Of a stretch of 64,000 nucleotides of DNA, positions 1 through 10,706 are shown piece by piece. The position numbers and the translations under genes were made by a program. The number at the start of each line of letters is the position of its first letter. Positions within the stretch are counted from its first letter, which is position 1. This stretch comes from Glebionis coronaria. Taxonomy: Eukaryota; Streptophyta; Magnoliopsida; Asterales; Asteraceae. The notes beneath the pieces are model-generated. The model saw only the letters and a program-made list of their open reading frames with translations, made no database searches and had not been told where the DNA came from. The stretch covers positions 509,648,274 to 509,712,273 of the forward strand of contig CM046878.1 of NCBI GenBank assembly GCA_025667525.1, given 5' to 3'.

Positions 1-1259
1 TCATCAAAATGATTATTCTTAAAACTCACTTTTGTTAAACATGACAAAAGATTTTTAATAAAATTTCTTTTTTAGAAAATGTTTTATTAAAATAGAAAAT
101 GAAAATTTGAAAATAGCATATTCCAAAGGCTTTTAGAATATCCTTTGAAGGTTTAAAATACCTCAGATATTCCCACCCACTAAAAGACAAAAAAAAGGAG
201 CGTAGTCTACTAGGCGGTACCTTAAGTAGCTAGGCGGTTCCTTAGCGATATGGAACCGCGGGCTACATAAGGAACCGCGCTCAGATAGCCGTTGCACCTT
301 GTCTCCTTTAAATAGTGGATCAAATTTCATTCTCCATCAAGCCTCTCTAGACGTTTTCCTCAGTCCCCTTTCTCTTTTCTTTAGTTTAATCATTAGTAAA
401 TGATCACTTAATTTGTTAAGGATGTTTACATATGATTACCCTCTTGATCCCCTCCTTTACCTTGTCCAAAGAGAAGATCACTCACTCACTAGTGTTGTGA
501 TAAAGATGAATCTATGAACTAGTCATATTCATCATGATACCCTTTTTGTTTTAGGTCAATCCATTGTATTTATGAATACTTGGACTAGTTGTGTTCATCC
601 AAGTTATTTGTGAATACTTGGATTTGTTGTGTACATCCATTGCATATGTGTTTGCTTGGATTTATGTTGTGTAGATCCAAGTTACATGTGTGTACTTGGA
701 TTTGTCTAGTTGAGTTGTAATATATTGATTAGTAGTTCTCACTAAACTATAAAGTGATGTGGTTGTGTCTTGTGAGTTCTCACTTAACTTGAAAGTGATT
801 AGTAGTTGTGTTGTGTGAAGTTCTCACTTAGCTTCAAAGTGAAGAGTCGTGAAGATTGGTTCTAGCTTTGGATTAGAACTCGACATCTAGCCTTGTGTCG
901 TTAAATTGTGAAGTAGGCAATGTTGTGTAGATTGGTCCTAGCTAAAGATTAGGTCTCGACATTTAGCTCAGTGTCGGAAAATAATGTAAGCAACGATGTA
1001 AGGTTTTCTCCGCCGAGAAGGGAGCTTGTGGATATAGTGGAAATCTCGAGTAGGTGTACTCGAGGAGTGGAGTAGAAACGAGGATAGAGCCTCGTTGTCG
1101 AACCACTATAAATCTTGGTGTCCTCCCACTAGGTTGTCTCCTTCCTTACTCTTTACTTATTTCATTATCATTATACTTGCCTATTATCTTTGCTAGTGCA
1201 TTTGAATTGAACCTAACCATTATGCAACTTAGTCTCAAGTAAAAGATAATTTTGTTACA
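1..1259 (+). mobile_element. J: LTR-like terminal sequence, left end outside window
   Basis: This stretch has no coding sequence. It ends (…TTGTTACA) where integrase coding of element A resumes. A TATA-like box (TTTAAATAG, about 308-316) is followed by imperfectly repeated blocks: 'cttggatttgttgtg' variants at 570-700 and 'gttctcactta' variants at 730-840. Around 900-1110 there are variants of a motif ending in TTGTGTCG or CTCGACATTTAGC. A long, internally repetitive leader with a TATA box is typical of large Copia (Sirevirus-like) LTRs. I see no primer site after it, so a solo LTR or truncated end inserted into A is the simplest reading. The left border and the family are not established. 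Confidence 0.35.
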
Positions 1260-1272
1260 ACCCAAATTGAAG

Positions 1273-2547
1273 GGAATTTGGACATCGCAAATTACCATGC
1301 AGGTAACTTCATCATTAAGGGTATGACGACACAACAAAAACGAAAATTCTTTCGTGACGTCAAGTTCTACTTTTAGGACGACCCTTATCTATTTCGGACT
1401 TGTGCGGATCAAATAATTCGACGTTGTGTATTTGGCACCGAAGCTTCTAACATCCTTAGAGGGACCCACGGGTGGTCACCACGGTGCTAATCTCACGGCT
1501 AAGAAAGTTTTTGATGCCGGTTTCTTTTGGCCAACTATTTACCAAGACGCGCACGAACTTATCAAGTCGTGTGATGCATGCCAACGTCAAGGAAAGTCCT
1601 CACAAAAGGATGAAATGCAACAAAATATAATCCAAGTTTGTGAGATCTTTGACGTTTGGGGCATTGATTTTATGGGGCCGTTCCCATCGTCTCGTGGTAA
1701 TAAGTACATTCTTGTGGCCATTGACTACCTATCTAAGTGGGTTGAAGCTAAGGCTTTGCCCACCAATGATGCTCGTGTGGTAGTCAAGTTTCTAAAACAA
1801 TTGTTCTCTCGGTTTGGAACCCCTCGTGCTATCATAAGCGATCGTGGAACCCATTTTTGCAATGACCAATTTGAAAAGGTTCTTAAGAAATATGGGGTTA
1901 CATATCGTCTTTCTACGACTTACCACCCCCAAACAAGTGGGAAAGTCGAGGTTTTAAACCGAGCATTGAAAAGGATCTTGGAAAGATCCATTGGTGAAAA
2001 TCGACAATCTTGGTCGGATAAGTTAGATGATGCTTTATGGGCCTTTCGCACCGCTTACAAGACACCCATTGGGTGTACTCCATATAAGCTAGTGTATGGG
2101 AAAAATTGCCATCTACCAATTGAGCTCCAACACAAAGCTTATTGGGCCCTAAAGCATGCTAACTTCGATTTAAAGACCGCGGGGGATCATAGGAAAATAC
2201 AAATTAATGAATTGGATGAGCTAAGAGACATTGCTTATGAAAATTCATTAATCTACAAATAAAAGACTAAGAAGTTTCACGATTCCAAAATTAAAAACCG
2301 GGTTTTTAACATTGGGGATCAAGTGTTGCTTTTTAACTCACGTTTGAAGATATTTTCCGGGAAATTGAAATCCCGTTGGTCCAGTCCATTCATCGTCTCA
2401 CAAGTTTTTACTTATGGTACCATCGAGCTAGCTCAAAATGATGGTCCTAACTTCAAGGTGAATGGACATAGGCTCAAGCACTACTTTGGTGGGGAAGTCC
2501 CTTCTTTGGACGACCTCGACCAAGTCACCTTCCCCAATGATAACTAG
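1273..2547 (+). pseudogene. Ty3/gypsy integrase relic of element A
   Basis: Integrase inserts retrotransposon cDNA into the genome. The fragment starts in the linker before the zinc-binding domain (…[11 protein letters not shown] at about 1310-1345). It carries the second His of the HHCC module (GPTGGHH), Cys-Asp-Ala-Cys, and the catalytic triad: Asp at 1666-1668 (GIDFMGP), Asp at 1840-1842 (IISDRG) and Glu at 1948-1950, with 35 residues between the last two. The C-terminal part (…[11 protein letters not shown]) ends at TAG 2545-2547 with no chromodomain. Damage: a TAG in place of Trp near 1374, a small deletion with frame change near 1455-1462 that removes the first zinc-binding His, and a TAA at 2260-2262 where relatives have Glu. 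It is not functional as read. Confidence 0.88.
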
Positions 2548-4302
2548 TATTGAGGGGATCGAGTCGAGCTCATGACTCGGTTATCAAAAAAGAGGTACCT
2601 CGTGGGGAGATCCCATGTCTATCCATGTACATATTATTTCTTTCTAATGTAGTAACGTGAGGGGATTTGTGCCCTTCCAACCTTTGCTCCGTGGTTGTTT
2701 GTGACTTGTGTCTATTAAGTCATCATCATCTTCACGATCCAAGCCTCTCGTGTTCGTTTCACATGAGCCTTGATCGTTTGCTTTGAAGACATTCTCAATA
2801 TCCACATGATGTATCCTTTATCGTTCTAACCTTAGGTTTTTAGCACACTTCATAAACGGCTTTAAATTTAACGGTTCCACCTTTTCCATGCTAGATTAAG
2901 CATTCGAATACGTCTCTAGTATGGGGGTTTCCAACCCTTAGACTCGAAACATTGAGGCTAAAAATGGCCAAAATTTTTGTTTTACGCCCTCGTGCACTCC
3001 AAAATTTTTGTTTTTGTCTCTCTTTTTGTTGCAAAATAAGGCTAAAAATGGCCAAATTTTAAATTTTTCTCATGTTTTCATAAGTGTTTAAGACACGAAT
3101 GTAGATTTTCCGATGGCCAGAATAAGAGTACTTTTTGACTCGACCGTGCGTGTAGAGCACTTAGCTTCGATTCTTTAACTTTTTAGGCTATGTCTCTTAA
3201 ATGAGGACGAGAAGTGATAGCGTTATTATAAGTCTCGTAATCTTTCACGATCTCATATGTAGTAATTATTGCTTATTCTCCCCACGCTTGTATATAAATA
3301 AATTGCTAATAAATATTGAATTAGCGGTTTAGTCTCTATTGTTGGTTTCTAGTTTCTTTTGGTAGCTTCCATGTAATTAAATTGGGAAAACATTTAGGAT
3401 TCGCCAGCGTCACAGTTTTGAAGTATTGGCACCCGAATAATCAAAGGTTTCACCCAATAATAAGATTTCAAGTGCTCACCTAAATGAAGCAAAAATTTGA
3501 AGCTCCCAAAAGCCAAAAAATCTATGCGAAGTTGAAAGTGAATCAAGCCTTAATCTTTGAAACCTTAAAGATCCAAAATTCACCTTAGCGTGAGGATATA
3601 CGTCAAGTCAATAAAACCACCGACGATGGTAGATAATAAAAGACAAGGGCAAGACCGAAGTCATAATAAAAGCTTCATGGCGAAGTTGAATAAAAGATGG
3701 AGGTAAACCAAGATAATAAAACCACCGATAATGAGGCGGATAATAAAAGTCATGCTAATAAGTCTCATGTTCAAAACCATTCTAAAACCGTGTTTATCGA
3801 TCCTCTTTGTTGACTTAATTTTTTGACATCTTTGTCTATTAAGGTGAATTATTAATTTGATGATTTAGGTTACACCGTTAAGACTCTATTTTTGGATCTA
3901 ATCTCTATTCACGCATAATTCAAACAATGTATCATCATGATCATTCAAAGACAAAATAAAATATAAGAGATACCAATTAGGAATAAGGGGGATTAGGTAT
4001 GTAATTAACACTCATGAGTAATGATTGTGTTGCTAACTTATGATAACAATGATCTCGTTACACGCTTAGCATGGAATTGGGTGAAAATCGAGGACGATGA
4101 ATTTATCTCTATGAGGCACTTACATGTTCTTATTCTATGAACCTAAACGTCCCATTTTGCGATGAAAATCATACATTATGTCTAAAACACAAAGTAGTAG
4201 TAATATAGCTAGTTTACCTTTCAATAAAAGTGCATAAAATGGAATTTTGGAGTTGCGTAGATACTTTATTCTAGCATTGCGTGGGGGCACGACAATGGTT
4301 TA
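2548..4302 (+). other. Non-coding 3' internal region of element A
   Basis: About 1.75 kb lie between the integrase stop and the polypurine tract with no convincing reading frame. A related sequence follows the integrase tail of element B from 8545 (shared 'ggggatcgagtcgagctcatgac' block and the 'tagtatggggg … aaacattgagg' block). This long spacer is usual in Athila-like elements. No envelope-like frame was recognised. Confidence 0.6.
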
Positions 4303-4313
4303 GTATGGGGGAG
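4303..4313 (+). promoter_or_regulatory. Polypurine tract of element A
   Basis: TATGGGGGAG lies directly before the LTR start TGATGA. It would prime plus-strand DNA synthesis. Element B has the same arrangement at 10697-10706. Confidence 0.75.
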
Positions 4314-7300
4314 TGATGAAACTGCTTTTATACATGGTCTCATCGTTCTTTTTGAGCTTTATATGCATAAAACATCATCATATAGACCATATATATGCTT
4401 GTATTTGTTTCTTGTGTATTTTAGGTACGGATATTGAGAAAACAACAAAATATCACAAGAATCATACAAAAACAAACACGAGAAACGAAGACGCACAATG
4501 AACCAAGCCCTAATGAAGTTCTCCCAAGAATAACCCTTGAAGATTTGAAGTTTATGCAAGAAGGGTCCTCCGATGTTGATGAAATGACGCTTTAAACCCT
4601 TGTATATTCATAATTACAAGTTTGGTCCCTAAAGTTTGTCAAAATTACCAATAGGGCCCTCCACTTTGAAGAATTGACAATTTTAGTCCCTCAACAAAGC
4701 TAAAATGTCAACCATTATCATCCACAAAGTAAAACATATAATGAAGTCCTTCAAAGTACAAGAAAAGATAAGATTGGTCCTTTGAAAATATCAAAATTAC
4801 AAAAAGGAACTTTGACTTTCAACATTTGGCAAGAATGGTCCCTAAAAAATGAAGACTTGGCAATTTTAGTCCTACAAGATGTCAATCATACAAGTCAAGA
4901 CCATGATCAATCAAGAAAATGCCAAATCAGCCCTTCAAGAATCACAAAATGGCAATAAATACCCCTGAAAATACTTTGGAAAAGTATTTAGGGCAAAAGT
5001 GTGAAAACCAAAACTTTATTAACAAAGGAAATTGAGTTTAGCCAGTTTTGGATGGAAATGAGAAGTTGAAAAAGATTGGGGTTTAATACTGGCCGACAGC
5101 CCAACTTACCTAGACCACTCCCATGGCGCCACCTGTCCCACTCACACCCCTCAACCAATAGCATCCCTCCATCCCTCCACATCACCACTCCACTCACCCC
5201 GTTTATTAATTTCTTAACCCTTGGCGCCATTAACACTAGTTTAAACTTAATCAAACCCAAAAACAGATTAAACACAATGTTCTTGGTGTTCTTGGCAAAA
5301 TTAGGTTTTCTTTAAATCTTCGCAATTAGAACCTAATCACTTCCAGAAATACAATTAACCTAAGGCTAAACACAATCCCACCTTAAAACCTTGGCCACGT
5401 CACCTCACCAGCTCACATGCTTAACCCCCTCACGCCACCTTTTGGGGAAAATGCCAAAATGGCCAACAAATCCAACGCCAAGACTTGGCTTCAATCCTAA
5501 GCTTACTTTACAGCCTTTGATCACCTTTGCAGCTTGGACACCTCACACAAACAGCCAATTCTCTTCACATGATGCCAAAAGTTCCAAGGGCATTTATGGG
5601 CTTCAACAACATTAGGGTTTCATTTTTATGTTTTCTAGACACTCTTGTATGCCTATATAAAGGCTTAGGACCCTGCATTTTTGCTTTGCCTTTGATTTTT
5701 CCTTTGTTCAAAATTCTGTAAATCCTTTTCAGTTTTAATGAAATGTGTTTGAAGCTTTGAAGAAAAGTCAAGTGCCACTTTAATTTCCTGCTTGTTATTG
5801 ATATATGATTGTTAGTTTAGATGCTTTAAACTTGTTTTCAATTGGAGGTTGCAAAAGTTTGCAATTTTCCTCAAACTTGATATTTTGCTAAGTCTTTGAT
5901 CAAACCTTGGAATTTCTGGGCTAAGAGTGGTCTATACTCCCTGATATTGTGAATATCAGGGTGTTGTGAGCTTAAAGCTTAGGGATAATCAAGTGTGGGA
6001 TCAATAGGTTGCATTAATCAAGCAATTTTCCTTTTCTGCAATTTTTTGAAATTATTGTGCTTTAACCTTGTTCAATCTTAGCAGCTTGATATTGGAAGCT
6101 TGTGTCTTGTTGGGCTAGACACATAAGCACAAAAATCCGTGAGTGTGGATGTACATTCATGAGGTTTGAACTCTTAATCACAAAATTTGTAAAAAATTGG
6201 ATATTTGGGGATATTCGAGTTCTACTTGTGTTCTTGTTGTTTTTCTGGCTTGAATTTGCTCAATCTTGCATGTTAATGTTGTTGGTATGCTAAATTAATC
6301 AATTGGTAAACTGACTCACACTTATACTTGTTTAATTTTTGGATTAAAAAGATAAAGGGGTGTTTGGTCTACCTGTTTAAGATCATAGAGTGTTATTGTG
6401 TAGTTAGAAGTTTGTGTTTGTGCTTTGTATCTGCTTACCACTTGCTTATGTGCTAAAACCTGCAAGTCTTTGAGTTTGAAACCTTGGATTAAACATTCTG
6501 CTATAAAAACTTGATTTTTCACTAATTTGACCTAGGATCTTGGGAACACTTAGGGTGTATGCATGCTTAGGGCTAAAAGTGGTTAAAACATAGTTAATAT
6601 AACCTGATTGAAAGATTTGGGTGATTGAATTTGGACTTTGTGTCAAGTACATAAGCAAGAACACTTTTGGCCAAATTTTGTATATCAGTGAACTTCATAT
6701 GCTTGAATCTTGCTTAATTCTTTGAACCAATGCATGAAACCTGTTGATTTGTGTTCATCTAAGTTAGATAAAGCTTGTGTGTTGATTTGGTGCAATTTGG
6801 TTGGCTAGATTTTGCTAAAACAGCTTTTGGTCAAATCTGCTATAGTTGTTCATAATTTGTCCAGATCTGGTGATGTTTTGATTAAACTGTACAAATTGGC
6901 TTGTTGGATTTGTGTTTTTCTTGTTGTAATTGACTCCTTTTGATCCACTGATCAATTGGGTGCCTTTGTGTAACTTGAATCTCTAAAAAATTCACTAAAG
7001 ACAAAAAGTCAATAAAGTCAAGCAGGGGGAAAAGTTCCCACTCCTTAACCACCAAAGGTTACCACTGCTAGTGTAAAATTGAAGTCAGCTTATTAATAAC
7101 CTAAATTGGCTTATTCCAACGGGCAACAACTTTCTTTTTGTAATAGGTCTTACTTATTTGACCCATTTGACTAGACTGGAGCTTATCAGCCTTTGACTTT
7201 GACTTTTTGCTAGAAAACCAACTTATTTGACTTTTTACCAAGTGCTTATTGACTTTTTCCAGCTTATTCCTTGTGCTTATTGAAAATATTTTTGGTTAAA

Positions 7301-8521
7301 AAGCTTAATTAAGCAATTTGTAATCCAAAGCAATTTGAATCAGCTCTTGAAATAGCCTAGAACTCGAAAACGACTATTTTGTCGTTTTTTGAGGATAGCT
7401 TTTAGCTTATTCAGGCTTATTTCTTGGACTTTTTTCAAATTTCTTTTTACAAACAGCTTAATTAGGTCAAGAGAAGCTCGTGTGTCAAATTTTAGCTTAT
7501 GGCATTAACTTATGGCTTAATGGGCCAAAAAGCCCATTAAGAATAAGCTGTTGACAATAAGTTAGGTTATTTCACATTTTCAGCTCTTGGGCCTTTGGAA
7601 AAAGTTGTTTAAAATCAAATTTTGAGTCAAGCTTTTGGGCCATTTTCATAAGCATTTTTCTTATTGCGCTCAATTTGGCCCAATAAGGGGTATGTTTTGG
7701 ACTTTGGCCCATTTGAAGGCCCATTAGGGGTAAATTTGTAATTTCAAGTTCATTTTTGTATTATTTAGGTTAAAATAAGCTAGTTTGCAACTTTTTAGAA
7801 TTTTTTAGGATTTTTGGATTTTTATTAATATTTTAATATTATTTTATTATTAAAAATTAGAAGTCTGATTTTATAAGTTTTTATATTTTTCCTAGATTTG
7901 AGACACTTAATTAGGAATTTTACATCTTTCCAAATATTTTTAGGGTCTTTTAATTATTTTCTATAATTAATTTAAGTTTTAATAGTTTTTTATAGTTTTT
8001 AATTGTTTTAAAATAGTTTTATTTGGTTTTAAAATTCTGAAAAATATTTTTTAGCTTAATTAGGCTATTTTAGAGGTTTACCAACTTAAAAATCTTGTTT
8101 TGGACTTTTTATTGATTAATTTTGATTTTTAGGGCTTAAATTAGCATTAAAAAGTCATTATTTAATTAAATAAAAGGTTTTAGCAAGTTTGGATTTTTTT
8201 GTAAACCCTCAGAATATTTAGTGATTTTTGGTAATTTTTTAGAATAAATTTTTATTTTTACCCCTTTTTACGTTTTTACGTCTTTCACGTCTTAGTATAA
8301 TTTTTCATTATCCGTCTCCATTTTCCTTCTCTCCTTCTTTGGTAATATTAATCGCAAACTCTTAATCAATTCTTAACACAATACACTTGCCTCATTGGGA
8401 AACGAACTTGGAACTTCACTTGGGTCATTAATACTTGGTTTTTCCTAAAGCCTCGTATTTAACGCTTACCACTATTTTATCATCCACTTTTCCTAAAGGG
8501 GTGTGTAAAAACTCTACATCA
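4314..8521 (+). repeat. 3' LTR of element A (about 4.2 kb)
   Basis: The borders TGATGA…CTACATCA form short inverted ends (TGAT/ATCA). The left border follows a polypurine tract. The right border abuts resumed integrase coding of element B. The sequence is alignable with the LTR at 10707-14662 over its length but is clearly diverged, so the two are not the LTR pair of one recent insertion. It contains a TATA box near 5653 and a long AT-rich 3' half. The small reading frames inside it are not conserved and look incidental. Confidence 0.8.
5653..5663 (+). promoter_or_regulatory. TATA box in LTR of element A
   Basis: CTATATAAAGG lies about 1.34 kb into the LTR. The equivalent position in LTR B holds CTATAAAAGG, which supports it as the retrotransposon promoter. 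The transcript start would be about 30 bases downstream. Confidence 0.55.
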
Positions 8522-8523
8522 TT

Positions 8524-8571
8524 CCTCTCTTGAACGATCTCGACCAAGTCACCTTCCCCAATGATAATTAA
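8524..8571 (+). pseudogene. Integrase C-terminal tail of element B
   Basis: Sixteen codons ending in TAA (…LNDLDQVTFPNDN) match the final residues of A's integrase (…LDDLDQVTFPNDN at about 2505-2544). This proves that integrase coding resumes right after A's LTR. The rest of the gene is not in the window. Confidence 0.8.
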
Positions 8572-9008
8572 ACGTTGAGGGGATCGAGTCGAGCTCATGA
8601 CTCGGTAATAAAAAACGAGGTGCTTCGTGGGAGAGTTCCCATGTCTATCCATGTACATATTATCGCTTTCTAAGGTAGTTAATGAGAGAGGATTTGTGCC
8701 CTTCCAACTCGTTGTCTCGTGGTTGTTTGTGATTGTGTTATCTAGATCATCATCTCACATTTGAAGCCTCTCGTGTTCGTTTCACTCGAGCTTCAATTGT
8801 TTTCTTTGAATGAATTTTTCACGAATCCACGACATATATCCTTTATCGTTCTAACAATAGTCTTTTAGCATAATTAATAAACGGATTTAGATTATTTGTT
8901 TCTTACCCTTTCCATACTAGATCCTAAGCATTCTACTTTTCGTCTCTAGTATGGGGGTAATCCACCCTTAGACTTGAAACATTGAGGACAATTTTTACTT
9001 TTAGTATT

Positions 9009-9022
9009 GGGGGGGGGGGGGG
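9009..9022 (+). repeat. Internal 14-G homopolymer
   Basis: An uninterrupted run of 14 G follows 'ttagtatt' in the 3' internal region of element B. Comparable 'tatggggg' tracts occur at 2930 and near 8950. It may be an expanded internal purine tract. Its exact length is prone to assembly error. Confidence 0.7.
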
Positions 9023-9802
9023 TGAATAGATACTTGCCTTGCTCACGTCCTCGTGCACTCCAAAATTTATCATTTTGTTTTTGTTTCTAAATAAGCCTAA
9101 AATGGCAAAATTTTAAATTTTTTCATAGTTTTTCATTAGTGTTTTGAGACACAAATGTATATTTTCCGTTGGGTAGAATGAGAGATAATTTTGACTTGAT
9201 GGCCATTTGGAGCCCCTAACATTCCTTAACCCGCTAAATCAATTTTTTCTAGACTTTTATATAGGGAACTTTAAAACGCGAAAGTCTTAATCATACGGGT
9301 TAAGAACAAGAACTTTTCGTAAGTTCTTATAAATGATCCTATAAAGTCATCTATCGTAGGAACTTTAAAACGCAAGATCTAAACTTATCCAAGTCTAAGA
9401 AATTTCCAGATCCTATAGTGGCTTGAAAACCCAAAACTTCGATTTATTATAGTCTTAATGAAAGCTAATCCAAATTTAGCTTAATTTTGACTTGCATGGC
9501 TAAGTATTCACGAGTCTCTTTAATAAGAGGTCTTTATATAGTGAAGAACGAGAGATGATAGAGTTAGACAAGTGATCATGCTAAACGTAGAACATGAAAA
9601 TGTTCTTTCAAAAACTCATGTGTTTTTAATTGTGGCTTTTTCTCCCATAAGATCAATGCATTAGGAAATAAATAATTGCAATAAATAAGGTCGTACGATT
9701 TAAAAGAATTACTTAGCTTCTAGCACAAGATCGTTTAAAAGTTGCTCGTGTTCGAATAGAGTTCAAAGCCGATGCATAACTTATTGAAGCGGGACGCGAA
9801 GA

Positions 9803-10063
9803 TTGGCGAATTCCAAAAAGGCCCTAACAAGGCATGAGGACTCCATTTTGTTGCTAAAGATCCAAGATGATGTGAAGTATCATTATTCCAAAATCAATAT
9901 GAAGGATCGAGACACACGACGAAAAGCAAATTACTTCCATAAAGATCATCGAAAAATCTATCCAAAAAGACCCTCACAAGGTATGAGGATAAATATATCC
10001 AAGTCCGAAAAGGAGGCGGATCGTTGTAAATCAAAGTCCAAAATAAAGATTGAAGAAAAATGA
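9803..10063 (+). other. Conserved 3' block with open frame, shared with element H
   Basis: I do not recognise a protein family. The sense frame (about 86 codons, rich in Lys, Arg and Asp) is open, and so is the opposite strand (9894-10106), which contains YNDPPPFRTWIYLSSYLVRV. The same block, close to 90% identical by eye in the best part, lies in element H at 22850-23160 in the opposite window orientation, and is therefore in the same position relative to pol. Conservation across elements with unrelated LTRs suggests either a recently shared internal region or a constrained sequence. Coding on either strand is unproven. Confidence 0.4.
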
Positions 10064-10696
10064 TGAAGTCTTGGTCCAATTTTGAAGAATCTCTAAAAAA
10101 CGTCAAAGTGAAGAAATTCTATATGTGAAGAGAAGACCATAACTTCAAGAACGTCTTCCCAAGATTTGAAGTATGAAGTACATGCCAAATATTGGTCCAA
10201 AAAAGGTCTCAAATCGCGAAACGAGTTATGTCAAGATATGAACATATTATGAGAAGCCGTTTTAAAAGATTTTGTCCTTTAGCTAAATATTAATTAAATC
10301 GTCCTACTTTATTTTCGGCCTTAATAAATATCGAAATAAGTCAATATGAATCACTTAGGATCCATGACAAATAGTTAAAAAAATCTAGAAATATTTCTTT
10401 TCTTTAATAAATTAGGATTGTGGGGAGAAAAAGTATTACACAATGATCTTGTTTTTGCACTTAGCATGGAATATGTGACAATCAAGGATGACGAAATTTA
10501 CTCTATGGAACATTCACTTGGTTCTATTCATCGACCCTAAAAGTCACTTTTCTGATGAAAATCATACATAATGTCTTTAACACGTCGTAGTGGTAGCATA
10601 GTTTGTTTTTCTTTCAATAAAGGTTAATAAAAGTGAATTTTGGAGCTGTTTTGATACTTTATTCTAGCATTGCGTGAGGACACGACAATGGTTTAT

Positions 10697-10706
10697 TATG
10701 GGAGAG
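10697..10706 (+). promoter_or_regulatory. Polypurine tract of element B
   Basis: TATGGGAGAG lies immediately before the LTR start TGATGAG, in the same position as the tract of element A. Confidence 0.7.

Larger units (their letters stand above)
1260..8521 (+). mobile_element. Element A: 5'-truncated Athila-like Ty3/gypsy retrotransposon
   Basis: Order on the + strand: integrase relic (1273-2547), non-coding 3' region, polypurine tract (4303-4313), and a complete LTR (4314-8521) that begins TGATGA and ends CTACATCA. The integrase has no chromodomain after it, and the internal 3' region is long. Both fit the OTA (Athila/Tat) branch, and the residues are Athila-like. At 8522 the integrase tail of a second, related element (B) begins immediately, so A's 3' LTR terminus is a true insertion edge. 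A's 5' part is missing from this window. Confidence 0.75.
8572..10696 (+). other. Non-coding 3' internal region of element B
   Basis: The first ~450 bases parallel the region after A's integrase. A 14-G run lies at 9009-9022 next to the 'aaacattgaggac' motif seen in all Athila-like copies here. From about 9740 to 10075 it contains a block strongly similar to the reverse complement of 22850-23160 in element H. The sense frame of this block is open from 9803 to 10063 but begins with TTG, not ATG. Confidence 0.6.
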
